From positions 1 to 42,215 of the forward strand of contig JAFXIL010000177.1 of NCBI GenBank assembly GCA_017563185.1: 42,215 bases of DNA. The letters are read 5' to 3'. Positions 31,307-39,455 of the stretch are shown here, piece by piece. The translations under genes were made by a program, and so were the position numbers. Position 1 is the stretch's first letter. Each line of letters opens with the position of its first letter. The notes under the pieces are model-generated. The model made no database searches. It worked only from the letters and a program-made list of their open reading frames with translations, and was not told where the DNA came from. Origin of the DNA: Kiritimatiellia bacterium. GTDB taxonomy: Bacteria > Verrucomicrobiota > Kiritimatiellia > RFP12 > UBA1067.

Positions 31307-32690
31307 AAGAGCCCCATCGCTGCGCCGGTACATCGTAGCCGTGTCGCTCTCCGCTGGCGCGCTCCTCTTTCTGCTCTCGGGCGCGCTGATCCTCTTCGGA
31401 TCGTGGTCGTTCATGAAGTCCGCGTACGAGGGATTCCTCGACCGAAGCACGGCGGACCTCGTGGAGGAATACGCAGAGTCCGGCGGCGACCTCAAGAAAA
31501 TGCGCAGCGTATTCGTCGAAGACGTGGAGGAGCACGGCGCAGACGGCATCTTTCTGCTAATCACGGACCCTGCGGGCAGGGAAGTGCTGAGCGCCTGCTC
31601 GGACAAGACGATTCTGCGCACCATGCTCTCCCGCGCGCAGAGAGACCTCCCCGCCTACCGCATCAGCAAGGAAAGCGCCCAGCCCCACCGCCGCCGCATA
31701 GTGCTGCGCGCGAAGACCACGATTCTGCCCGACGGGTTCAAGCTCTCGGTCGGGCACAACGTGACGGCCTTCGAGCAGCATCTGCAGTTCCTCTCCATAA
31801 CGCTCGGCGTCGCGTTTCTGCTCTCGCTGCTGCTCGGCGGCCTGGCGACGGACTGGCTGGCGCGACCGTTCGTGCGATCGCTGCGGAACGTAACCGACGC
31901 CGCCCGCAGAATCAAAGCCGGCGAATGGGCCACCCGCGTCAAGCCCTCGCACGAAAGCCGCGAGCTCATTCTGCTGGAAGGCGCCTTCAACACGATGTGC
32001 GACCAGAACGAAAAAACCATCACGGAGCTGCAGACGCTGACCGACGACATAGCGCACGACCTGCGCACGCCCCTCACCCGTCTGCGCACGGCCGCCGAAT
32101 TCGCCGCGATGGGCGGCGAACTGAAGCGCCCGCTCCCCGAGATGCTTTTCGAGCAGTCGTCCGACATGCTGGAGCTGATCAACACCATGCTTGAGATCTC
32201 GCAGACGGGCTGCAGAATCGACCGCACGCCGCGCGAGGACATCAATCTGTGCGCCTTCCTGCGCGAGACGGTGGAACTCTATGCGACTGTGCTGGACGAC
32301 CAGAAGCTCGCCGTAAACCTCGACCTGCCGAAGGAGAGCGTTGTATTCTCCGGCCATCGCGGCCGCCTCCAGCGCCTGCTCGGCAACCTCCTCGACAACG
32401 CAATCAAGTTCACTCCGGCCGGGGGCGTGATCACCCTGTCGCTGGTGCAGACGGCCTCCGGAATCGTGCTGCGCGTCTCCGACACAGGCTGCGGCATCGC
32501 CCCCGAGGAGATTCCGCAAGTCTTCCGCAGATTCTGGCGGTCGGACTCCAGCCGCTCCCTGCCCGGCAACGGCCTCGGCCTGGCGCTCGCCAAGGCGATA
32601 GTCACCTCGTACGCCGGCACGATCACATGCGAGTCGTCGCCCGGCAAAGGCACAACGTTCACAATCACCATTCCAGGCGGTGTGAACTAG
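31293..32690 (+). CDS. Membrane sensor histidine kinase
   Basis: 465 residues. Two membrane segments (about 18-40 and 165-190) bracket a roughly 120-residue periplasmic sensor region without a recognisable fold. Then come a HAMP linker (RNVTDAARRIKAGEW), a phosphoacceptor site in DDIAHDLRTPLTRLR (His255) and a complete ATPase domain: GNLLDNAIKFTP (N-box), DTGCGIAPEEI (G1), FRRFWRSDSSRS (F-box) and GNGLGLALAKAI (G2). It phosphorylates the response regulator encoded just upstream. All catalytic boxes are present, in contrast to the stub at 1.7-2.0 kb. The ligand is unknown. It converges on the uronate operon, 34 bases from the uxaC stop. Confidence 0.94.
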   Translation: MSSARRAPSLRRYIVAVSLSAGALLFLLSGALILFGSWSFMKSAYEGFLDRSTADLVEEYAESGGDLKKMRSVFVEDVEEHGADGIFLLITDPAGREVLSACSDKTILRTMLSRAQRDLPAYRISKESAQPHRRRIVLRAKTTILPDGFKLSVGHNVTAFEQHLQFLSITLGVAFLLSLLLGGLATDWLARPFVRSLRNVTDAARRIKAGEWATRVKPSHESRELILLEGAFNTMCDQNEKTITELQTLTDDIAHDLRTPLTRLRTAAEFAAMGGELKRPLPEMLFEQSSDMLELINTMLEISQTGCRIDRTPREDINLCAFLRETVELYATVLDDQKLAVNLDLPKESVVFSGHRGRLQRLLGNLLDNAIKFTPAGGVITLSLVQTASGIVLRVSDTGCGIAPEEIPQVFRRFWRSDSSRSLPGNGLGLALAKAIVTSYAGTITCESSPGKGTTFTITIPGGVN

Positions 32691-32702
32691 TTTGACGTCG
32701 AA

Positions 32703-32716
32703 CGCCCTAGGGGGCG
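32703..32716. terminator. Small hairpin between convergent kinase and uxaC genes
   Basis: CGCCC (32703-32707) pairs with GGGCG (32712-32716) around TAGG, in the 34-base gap between the convergent stops. The stem is short and there is no T-tract, so this is a weak candidate. Confidence 0.3.
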
Positions 32717-32724
32717 ATCTTCGG

Positions 32725-34128
32725 TCAGCGGGCGCCGAAGAAGTAGCGGTTGGCGTTGTTGTAGGATATGTCGGCCACTATGCCGCCAACCCACGGGATG
32801 TCGTGGGGGATCTCGCCGCGGGCCATCTCCTCGCCGAGCTTCGCGCAGAGAATGCGGCGGAAGTACTCATGGCGGGTGTAGCTGAGGAAGCTGCGGGAGT
32901 CTGTGAGCATGCCCACGAAGTTGCCGAGGCAGCCGAGGGCCGAAAGCGCCTCGATCTGCTTCTTCATGCCGTCCTTCTGGTCGAGGAACCACCATGCGGC
33001 GCCAAGCTGGATCTTGCCGCGGTCGGGGCCCTTCTGGAAGCTGCCCATGAGGGTGGCGAGCATCTCGTTGTCCTTCGGGTTGAGGGAGTAGAGAATCGTG
33101 CGCGGCAGAGCGTCCTCGAGCTCGAGGCGGTCGAAGAGACGCGCGAGGGATTCGGCCACGTTCCACTCGCCGATGCAGTCGAAGCCAGTGTCGGGGCCGA
33201 GAAGGCGCATCATGCGCGTGTTGGCGTTCCGGAGGCAGCTGTAGTGCAGCTGCGTGGTCCAGTTGGCGCGCGCGTCGGCACGCAGGCCCTCGTATAGCCA
33301 TGCGCTCTTGAACTTGAGCGCCTCGGCGGGCGTGGCCGCGCCGCCTTCGCGCACCTTCTTGAAAATCGCCTTGATCTCCGCCGTCGTGTAGGGGGCGGCG
33401 AATATCTCGGTTATGCCGTAGTCGGAGAGCACGCAGCCGCGGCTCTCGAAGAAGGCGTGGCGGCGGTCCATCGCGTCGAGGAAGTCGTCCCACGTCTTCA
33501 CGGGCGAACCGGCAGCGGCGGCAAGGCGGTCCATCCAGTCGTTCCACGCGGGAGCGTCCTCGATCTTGCTCGCCTTGTCGCTGCGCCATGCTGGAAGCAC
33601 CTTAACCGCGAAACCGGAATCGGCAACGGCCTTGTGGTGCTCAAGGGAGTCCACGGGGTCGTCGGTGGTGCACACCACCTTCACGTTCGAGCGCGTCATG
33701 AGCCCCCGGGCGGAGAAGCCCGGCTCGACCATCCGGGCGTTGCAGCGCTCCCATATCGACTCCGCGGTGGCGCGCGAGAGGCGCTCCTCCACCCCGAAGT
33801 AGCGTGCAAGCTCCAGATGGCTCCAGTCAAAGAGCGGGTTCTTGAGCAGCACCTCCATCGTCTCGGCGAACTTCACGAACTTGTCGTGCCAGTCGGCGTC
33901 GCCTGTGATGAACTTCTCGTCCACTCCGTTCGAGCGCATCTGGCGCCATTTGTAGTGGTCGCCGCCGAGCCACACCTGGGCTATGTTCTCCCAGCGCCTG
34001 TCCTCCGCGATCTCCGCGGGGGGCAGGTGGCAGTGGTAGTCGATTATGGGCATCTTCTCGGCATAGCCGTGGAACAGCTCCTTCGCCTCGTCGGTCGTGA
34101 GCAGGAAGTCATCGTTGATGAAGGCCAT
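32725..34128 (-). CDS. uxaC: Glucuronate isomerase
   Basis: 467 residues, as expected for UxaC. It converts D-glucuronate to D-fructuronate (and galacturonate to tagaturonate), the first step of bacterial uronate breakdown. Seen: PIIDYHCHLPPAEIAED with metal ligands His32 and His34, VVCTTDDPVDSLEHHK, and the C-terminal LTDSRSFLSYTRHEYFRRILC, all family signatures of this amidohydrolase-related barrel. ATG 34128 has AAGGAG 7 bases upstream; the frame continues upstream through the neighbouring gene out of register, so it is not used. It is the last gene of the operon GH2, phosphoesterase, oxidoreductase, Cys-rich protein, uxaC. The following pathway enzymes (UxuB, UxuA, KdgK) are not in the window. 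Confidence 0.95.
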   Translation of the reverse strand: MAFINDDFLLTTDEAKELFHGYAEKMPIIDYHCHLPPAEIAEDRRWENIAQVWLGGDHYKWRQMRSNGVDEKFITGDADWHDKFVKFAETMEVLLKNPLFDWSHLELARYFGVEERLSRATAESIWERCNARMVEPGFSARGLMTRSNVKVVCTTDDPVDSLEHHKAVADSGFAVKVLPAWRSDKASKIEDAPAWNDWMDRLAAAAGSPVKTWDDFLDAMDRRHAFFESRGCVLSDYGITEIFAAPYTTAEIKAIFKKVREGGAATPAEALKFKSAWLYEGLRADARANWTTQLHYSCLRNANTRMMRLLGPDTGFDCIGEWNVAESLARLFDRLELEDALPRTILYSLNPKDNEMLATLMGSFQKGPDRGKIQLGAAWWFLDQKDGMKKQIEALSALGCLGNFVGMLTDSRSFLSYTRHEYFRRILCAKLGEEMARGEIPHDIPWVGGIVADISYNNANRYFFGAR

Positions 34129-34154
34129 TTCGCTCTCCTTCTGCGCCCGTGGCG

Positions 34155-34697
34155 CTACTTGATTTCGTCGACCACCCAGTCGATGAAGGATTTCACGTTG
34201 TCGGATACGGCGCAGCACTTGAGCTTGCACACGTCGTCCTTGCAGGCCCTGCAGCAGCACCAGCGCAGCTGGTCGAGCAGGAACGTCTGCACGTATTCGT
34301 CCTTCGTCTTCTTGAACGCGTCGACGAGCGCCAGGTTCCACACCTTGCGCGGGCACGGCGCGGCGCCGGGCGTCTTGCAGAGCTTCTGGCATCCGCCGGG
34401 ACGGCCCACCGAGGCGTCCATCGAGTACTGCGACACTGCGGCGACCACGGTGAGGTCGAGCGGCTCGCCCTCGTAGGCGCCCTTCACGCGCGCGAGAAGC
34501 GCGGCGGCCGACTTGGCGTCGCGCAGATGCGCCTTGAGCGCAGCGGGCGCGGTGGCCGCGGCGATCGCGGCGTTGTTGGCGTTCTGCCATTCCACGGCCG
34601 TGGGGTTGCCTACCTTCTTCGCCATCGCCGCGCCGTAATCGGCGTTCGGGTTCGGATCGACGTAGGGCTTGGCGGGCTTCTTAGAATCTTTTGCCAT
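34155..34697 (-). CDS. Cysteine-rich protein in the uronate operon, unknown function
   Basis: 180 residues, no signal peptide, no recognised family. The N-terminal two thirds is Ala/Lys-rich and helical (NNAAIAAATAPAALKAHLRD, AAALLARVKGAYEGE). The C-terminal third holds ten cysteines in two clusters: GGCQKLCKTPG with a nearby APCP, and WCCCRACKDDVCKLKCCAV, ending with VKSFIDWVVDEI. The spacing could hold zinc or an iron-sulfur cluster. Start ATG 34697 has AAAGGA upstream. It sits 27 bases after the Gfo/Idh/MocA gene and 26 bases before uxaC, so it is translated as part of the operon. A redox partner or metallochaperone is possible, but this is only context. Confidence 0.65.
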   Translation of the reverse strand: MAKDSKKPAKPYVDPNPNADYGAAMAKKVGNPTAVEWQNANNAAIAAATAPAALKAHLRDAKSAAALLARVKGAYEGEPLDLTVVAAVSQYSMDASVGRPGGCQKLCKTPGAAPCPRKVWNLALVDAFKKTKDEYVQTFLLDQLRWCCCRACKDDVCKLKCCAVSDNVKSFIDWVVDEIK

Positions 34698-34724
34698 TTC
34701 TGAAATCCTTTCCTTTGAGGGCTA

Positions 34725-36044
34725 TCAGCCGAACATGTACTTCTTCCAGGGCTCGCGCATTCCCTGGTAGAGGAAGCGGTCTGCCGCCTGGTCGTTTACG
34801 GCGTGCAGCGTGTCGGGGTCGAACTTGAACCCGCGGCCGAGGCGCTCGGCGGCGATGCCGAGGTTGAACATGGTGCAGGAGCGGAAGCCGTTCGACTCGT
34901 TCAGCGCGAACGTCTTGCGGTTCTTGCAGGAGTCGATGAAGTCGGTCTGCTGCTTCGCGGGCTTGGGCAGCTCGGCGAGCTTGGCGAGCACCTTCTCCTC
35001 TGGCCACCAGCCGTTCGCGTCCTTGATGCGCAGCGTCTTGCCGCCCTTGGCCTTCGGATACACGCAGAGGCCGTTGGCGCCGCGCAGCAGGGGCTCGCCC
35101 CTGAGCTTCTCGTCGCCGTCGAGGGCCACGGTGGTGCCGTCGGCGTAGGTGAGGGTGATGCGGTCGAAGCGGCCCACGGCCTCGGGATGGTGGCGGGGGC
35201 CGATGTACTCGACCTTGACGGGGCTCGTCTCGTCCTTGCAGAGCAGGTACTGGAGAGGATCGAGGTAGTGCTGCGCCATGTCGCCGAGCCCGCCGGAGTC
35301 GTAGTCCCAGTATCCGCGGAAGGACGAGCCGGCGCGGTGGGCCGTGTAGGGCTTCCAGGGGGCCGGGCCAAGCCACATGTCCCAGTCGAAGTCGGGCGGC
35401 AGCGGCTCGGGCTGCGCGTTCACGCGGCCGGACCAGCCGAACTTCCAGCTGAAGCCCTGGCCCGCGCCGAAGGTGCACTTGATCGGCCCCTTGCCGAGCA
35501 GGCCGTTCTCCACGATCTGGCGGATCGGCTCCACAGTGGTGCCGAAGCCGTAGAACGTGCTCTGGAAGCGGAACCACGTGTTGAGGCGGAACATGCGCTT
35601 CTTGGCCTTCACCACCTCCATCACGCGCTTGCCCTCGCCGACGGTGCGCGTCATCGGCTTTTCGCACCAGATGTCCTTGCCGGCGTTGGCGGCCATCACG
35701 CTCATGCAGCCGTGCCAGTGCGGCGGCGTGCAGATGTGCACGATGTCCACGTCCTTGTCCTCAAGCAGCTTGAGGAAGTTCTCGTAGCCCTTGATCTTGC
35801 CCCACTGCTTCTGGGCAAGGCGCAGGCCGTTGCGCACGCGCGCCTTGTACGGGTCGCAGAGGCCGATCAGGCGCGAGCCCTTGAAAGCCAGGTGGTTTTC
35901 GCTGTGCGCGATGCCGCCGAAGCCGATCAGCGCGCGCGTGAGCTGGTTCGAGGGGGCCGTGTCGCCGCGCAGAACCCCTGCGGGCACGATAGTGAAGAGG
36001 GAGGCCCCGGCCGCCGTCTTCAGCATGTCTCTTCTTGTCAGCAT
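34725..36044 (-). CDS. Tat-exported Gfo/Idh/MocA-family oxidoreductase
   Basis: 439 residues. The N-terminus is a twin-arginine signal (MLTRRDMLKTAAGASLFTIV), so the folded protein with its bound nicotinamide cofactor goes to the periplasm. The Rossmann start is degenerate (RALIGFGGIAHSENHLAF), but VHICTPPHWHG and the EKP motif are intact (WCEKPMTRT, Lys129). A C-terminal alpha/beta domain with GDMAQHYLDPLQYLL supplies the substrate site. Periplasmic members of this family act on glycoside sugars, including oxidation-assisted cleavage, which would fit a uronate-containing glycan here, but the substrate is not known. GGAAAG lies 6 bases before the ATG. The metallophosphoesterase gene ends 60 bases upstream. 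Confidence 0.87.
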   Translation of the reverse strand: MLTRRDMLKTAAGASLFTIVPAGVLRGDTAPSNQLTRALIGFGGIAHSENHLAFKGSRLIGLCDPYKARVRNGLRLAQKQWGKIKGYENFLKLLEDKDVDIVHICTPPHWHGCMSVMAANAGKDIWCEKPMTRTVGEGKRVMEVVKAKKRMFRLNTWFRFQSTFYGFGTTVEPIRQIVENGLLGKGPIKCTFGAGQGFSWKFGWSGRVNAQPEPLPPDFDWDMWLGPAPWKPYTAHRAGSSFRGYWDYDSGGLGDMAQHYLDPLQYLLCKDETSPVKVEYIGPRHHPEAVGRFDRITLTYADGTTVALDGDEKLRGEPLLRGANGLCVYPKAKGGKTLRIKDANGWWPEEKVLAKLAELPKPAKQQTDFIDSCKNRKTFALNESNGFRSCTMFNLGIAAERLGRGFKFDPDTLHAVNDQAADRFLYQGMREPWKKYMFG

Positions 36045-36104
36045 GTACTTTCCTTTCTTTCGGATTGGACAGTTGGATGAAATCTCTTAAGTTCCCCGGC
36101 GCCG

Positions 36105-37064
36105 TCATGTGAATGTAATCTCGGCGCCGTGGAAGAGGAAGTTGCCGCCCACCACGTACTCCTTCGCCGTGGGCGAGAAGCGGTCGACCACATCGATGTG
36201 GAGGTGCCCGGCAAGGATTCCCTTCAGAAGCGGCTGCGCCTTGAGGTAGGCCACGAAGTCCCGCGTCGTTGGATCGCTCATCTTGCACTGGTACTTCGAC
36301 GCGTCCGGTATCGCGAAGAGGTTCTTCTTCGCCCAGAACTTCGTCGCCGCGCGCCAGATGTGCGGCGTGTTGAACGGCACGTGCATGCAGAGAATCGTGG
36401 GGAGGCCCTTCTTGAACTCCGCCTCCACGCGCGCCGCCTGCGCGGCCGTCACCGTTCCGGGAGCGTCGTCTATCGCCACGAAGTTGACGCCGTTGACGAC
36501 GGTCGAGGCGAGGTCGTTGTTGAACGGATACGCCGCCGCAAGGGCCGCGCGCACGGCCTCCTTCTTCACACCGTCATCGCCCAACCACATGTTGGGCGAA
36601 TGCTCGTGGTTGCCTAGGCAGCCGAACATCTTGGCGCCGCCCTCGCCATAGTATTTGCGCACGAGGTCGAAATTGGCCTCGCTCTGCCAGTCGATGAGGT
36701 CGCCGGTGTGCAGCACGTAGTCCACGTGCTGCTTCGCCCACGCAAGCGAGTCGCGCAGCGCCTCCTCCTGGCGGCCGCCGAACGTCTGCGAGCGCATGGT
36801 CTTCAGCCGCTGCTTCTTCTCCCCCTCCCGGGGATAGGCCGCGGTGAGATGCGTGTCGGAGATGTGGAGAAGCGAAAACGGCTTCTCGGCGCCTGCCTTG
36901 ATGTGGTGGCAGGCGATGGAGAGCCGCTCGAAGCGTCCACGCTTCGGGAAGAGCGCGGGATCGTCTTCTGCGACGGACGGCAATGCGCACGCGGCCACGA
37001 GGCCGCCTAGCGCAAGAGAGCCGCCGCGGAGGAATTCGCGCCGCGAGATCTCCGCCTCGCTCAC
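36105..37064 (-). CDS. Tat-exported calcineurin-like metallophosphoesterase
   Basis: 319 residues. Twin-arginine signal SRREFLRGGSLALGGLVAAC; the Cys could also be lipidated. The five metal-binding blocks of the fold are present: HISDTHL (Asp70, His72), GDLID, LGNHEH, CMHVPF and the final GHLHIDV. It hydrolyses phosphomono- or diesters outside the cytoplasm. The GTG start at 37064 overlaps the TGA of the GH2 gene (GTGA), so translation is coupled; no ATG is available earlier. Together with the GH2 enzyme and the oxidoreductase it may strip phosphate from a substituted glycan or liberate phosphate, but that is inferred from position only. Confidence 0.87.
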   Translation of the reverse strand: MSEAEISRREFLRGGSLALGGLVAACALPSVAEDDPALFPKRGRFERLSIACHHIKAGAEKPFSLLHISDTHLTAAYPREGEKKQRLKTMRSQTFGGRQEEALRDSLAWAKQHVDYVLHTGDLIDWQSEANFDLVRKYYGEGGAKMFGCLGNHEHSPNMWLGDDGVKKEAVRAALAAAYPFNNDLASTVVNGVNFVAIDDAPGTVTAAQAARVEAEFKKGLPTILCMHVPFNTPHIWRAATKFWAKKNLFAIPDASKYQCKMSDPTTRDFVAYLKAQPLLKGILAGHLHIDVVDRFSPTAKEYVVGGNFLFHGAEITFT

Positions 37065-38929
37065 TTGCCCTCCACCTTCCGGCGCACTTCGTCGTGGGCC
37101 TTCTTGAGGACGGCGGGATTGTACTTGAGAACCTTGCGGTCGTACGTTAGAAGGCCGTTGATCTCGATCTCCACGTCCGTCGTCTGCGTGTAGATGGATC
37201 CGGCAAGCCCCTGCTCCGCATACTCGCCGAGTTTCTCCATGAGGCCAAGATATGTCTTCTCGAGGCCTTCAGGCGTCTTCGTATCCTCAATGCCGCCGTA
37301 GCCCCAGTTGCCGGTCTTCTCGCCCAGCACCCTGCCCTGCGCGAACTCGCGCCAGATGTGTCCGGCTACGGGATGGCCGAGGCCGCCGAACTCGCCGAGG
37401 AAGGAGATGCGGCGATCGTTGACGGGCGGCATCGCGGGGCCGCGGTACGCATGGTAGTCCACCACGTCGGCCGCCTCGCACTTGTCGGCGGGAAGGTGCC
37501 TGGTGGTGATGCGGCCCCTCTTGTCGCGCTGGAATGTGGAGCCGCCCTCGAAGTCGCACCAGCCGGAAGGTCCATCGACAAGGCGCGTGGGGTCGTACTT
37601 CTTCACGAAGTCGAGCGTGGAGTGGGTGAGGAACGGATCGTGCTGGCTCCAGCCCTCGTTGTATGGCACCCACATCACGATAGACGGCACCTTGCGCAGA
37701 AGATCGACGAGGCCCTTGAGCTCGCGGCGGTAGAGGCTGTAGCCCTTGGTGACCTCCCAGCGGAACGGGTCGTTCGCGTTGTGCGTGGTGCTGGGCATGT
37801 CCTGAAGCACCAGAAGGCCCATCCTGTCGCAGAGCGCGTAGTACCGGAGAGGCTCCACCTTGATGTGCTTGCGCATGGTGTTGAAGCCGCAGTCCTTGAG
37901 CGTCTGGATGTCGAAGGCCATCGCCTCCTCCGAGGGCGGGGTGAGAAGCCCGTCGGGCCACCAGCCCTGGTCGAGAGTGCCCATCACGTAGTATGGCTTG
38001 TTGTTGAGGAAGAAGCGCAGAACGCCCTTCGAGTCCCTGCGCTTCTCGAACTTGCGCATTCCGAAGTAGCCCTTGATCTCGTCCCTGCCGAACTTCGCCT
38101 TGAAGTCGTAGAGCTTGGGCGATTCGGGGCTCCACAGCCCGAAGCCCTTCGGCATCTTGAGGACGCACTGCTCGCCCGGGCAGAAAGTTCCCTCGGCCAC
38201 GGCCTTCCCGCCGTCAAGCACCGTAACGCTGCCCTTCTCGGAGTCGCCGTACCTGAGGCCGCACACCTTGAACTTGAGCGACACCTCGCCCTTGTCTATG
38301 TCGGTGACGACGTCGTAGTCGGCAATGTGCTTCTCGGGGACGGTCTCAAGCCACACGGTCTGCCAGATGCCGCTCATGCGCGTGTAGAAGCAGGCGTACG
38401 TCCTGAAGGACTGCTTGCCGCGGCTGTTGACGAATGCCTCGGTCGGGTCCCACACCAGCACCGTGAGCGTGTTCTCGCCCTTCTTCGCGTACGGAGTCAG
38501 GTCCACCGTGAACGGCAGCTGGCCGCCCTCGTGCGGGGTGCAGCCCACCTCGTCGTGGCCGAGATAGACGCTCGCGCGGAAATCCACCGCCCCGAAGTGA
38601 AGCAGAATCTTCTCGCCGGGCTTGGGGTCTAGCGCTATCTTGCGCGTGTACCATAGATACTGATGCGGCTCCAGAAGGCGCCCCCCGCAGCCGGAGATCG
38701 GCGACTCCAGGGCGAACGGCACGGTGATCTTGCCGTCCCACTTCTCCGGGCGACCGTCGGTCTTCGCGATGTCGGTCACGGCGTAGTCCCACTGGCCGTT
38801 CAGGTTCGTCCAGCTCTCGCGCACCAGCTGCGGACGCGGATACCCGCGCCACGCGTTTTCGGGCGTCACCTTCTCGCCCCAAGTCGTCAACATCGTCGCG
38901 GCCGCGGCCGCAATCATCATTCCGCTCAT
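37061..38929 (-). CDS. Glycoside hydrolase family 2 enzyme (beta-galactosidase/glucuronidase type)
   Basis: 622 residues from ATG 38929 (AGGAGAACGAA upstream); the frame upstream has no such site. The N-terminus (MSGMMIAAAAATMLTTWG) is a short possible signal. A jelly-roll (NLNGQWDYAV, RLLEPHQYLWYTRKI, FGAVDFRASVYLG), an immunoglobulin-like domain and a TIM barrel are in the standard GH2 order. Catalytic residues are visible: acid/base Glu in WVPYNEGW and nucleophile Glu in SFLGEFGGLGH. It cleaves terminal beta-galactoside, beta-glucuronide or related sugars. Because uxaC lies in the same operon, beta-glucuronidase activity is a reasonable guess, but not read from the sequence. It is the first gene of the operon and has an extended -10 promoter at 38988-39000. 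Confidence 0.9.
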   Translation of the reverse strand: MSGMMIAAAAATMLTTWGEKVTPENAWRGYPRPQLVRESWTNLNGQWDYAVTDIAKTDGRPEKWDGKITVPFALESPISGCGGRLLEPHQYLWYTRKIALDPKPGEKILLHFGAVDFRASVYLGHDEVGCTPHEGGQLPFTVDLTPYAKKGENTLTVLVWDPTEAFVNSRGKQSFRTYACFYTRMSGIWQTVWLETVPEKHIADYDVVTDIDKGEVSLKFKVCGLRYGDSEKGSVTVLDGGKAVAEGTFCPGEQCVLKMPKGFGLWSPESPKLYDFKAKFGRDEIKGYFGMRKFEKRRDSKGVLRFFLNNKPYYVMGTLDQGWWPDGLLTPPSEEAMAFDIQTLKDCGFNTMRKHIKVEPLRYYALCDRMGLLVLQDMPSTTHNANDPFRWEVTKGYSLYRRELKGLVDLLRKVPSIVMWVPYNEGWSQHDPFLTHSTLDFVKKYDPTRLVDGPSGWCDFEGGSTFQRDKRGRITTRHLPADKCEAADVVDYHAYRGPAMPPVNDRRISFLGEFGGLGHPVAGHIWREFAQGRVLGEKTGNWGYGGIEDTKTPEGLEKTYLGLMEKLGEYAEQGLAGSIYTQTTDVEIEINGLLTYDRKVLKYNPAVLKKAHDEVRRKVEGK

Positions 38930-38987
38930 TTCGTTCTCCTTTTTCGGGCTGGCGCCGCCGTTCGGCCATACCGCGCCCACACCAAAG

Positions 38988-39000
38988 AGTTTACCAAAAA
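38988..39000 (-). promoter_or_regulatory. Extended -10 promoter of the GH2/uronate operon
   Basis: Minus strand TTTTTGGTAAACT: -10 TAAACT (38993-38988) with TGn in front. About 59 bases upstream of ATG 38929. It has the same T-run plus TGn layout as the elements at 155, 14799 and 20236. Confidence 0.55.
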
Positions 39001-39017
39001 GCGGAGCTTTGCGCAAG

Positions 39018-39455
39018 TTAGCGGATGAAGATCGTGAGGCCCTTCTTCACGTAGATTCCGTCGTCGGCCACGATGATGCGGGCGAGCGTGGACGAACGGC
39101 TATCCTGATCCATCACGAACGTGACGCCTTCCGGACGCGCCTCCCACGCGACGATCCGCTCGCCGTCGCGCAGGTTGCGCCCGGCAAGATACAACGTGAC
39201 CGTCGAGTCTGGCGCGTACGTGATAGAATCGCACCCCCAGGCAAGCGGACACCGCACGGGCAGTTCGCCCGAAAGCGCCGAAAGGTCGAGCGTCAAGGGC
39301 GTGTGGTTCTGGTTTATGAAGCCATACGTGTTTCCCGTCACGTCGATCACAGAATCTGCGCCCAGGCGAACGTCGGTCAGCATGATCTTGTTCCACGAGC
39401 TCGCAGGCGTCGCCGAGCTTTTCAGCGTGCCGCCGTTCAGGCGTGACGACCACGA
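39018..39455 (-). pseudogene. C-terminal fragment of a surface beta-helix protein
   Basis: About 145 residues in one open frame, beginning near LNGGTLKSSATPASSWNKI and ending at GIYVKKGLTIFIR. The content (LTDVRLGADSVIDVTGNTYG, LTLDLSALSGELPV, STVTLYLAGRNL) is the C-terminal part of a large beta-strand-rich exported protein like the one at 23.6-28.8 kb, and the final residues echo that protein's ending VGTKFFAILVR. In frame upstream a TGA lies at 39480-39482, after a few codons that no longer look like this family. There is no start codon or signal peptide, so the gene is broken. The missing upstream part seems to lie inverted next to it (39443-39631). Confidence 0.75.

Noticed and set aside
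34803-36080. 425-codon plus-strand frame antisense to the Tat-exported oxidoreductase
   Set aside because: Same shadow pattern; the minus-strand product has a Tat signal and an EKP motif.
37358-38632. 424-codon plus-strand frame antisense to the GH2 gene
   Set aside because: Leucine/valine/histidine-rich shadow with no recognisable domain; the GH2 gene has both catalytic Glu motifs.
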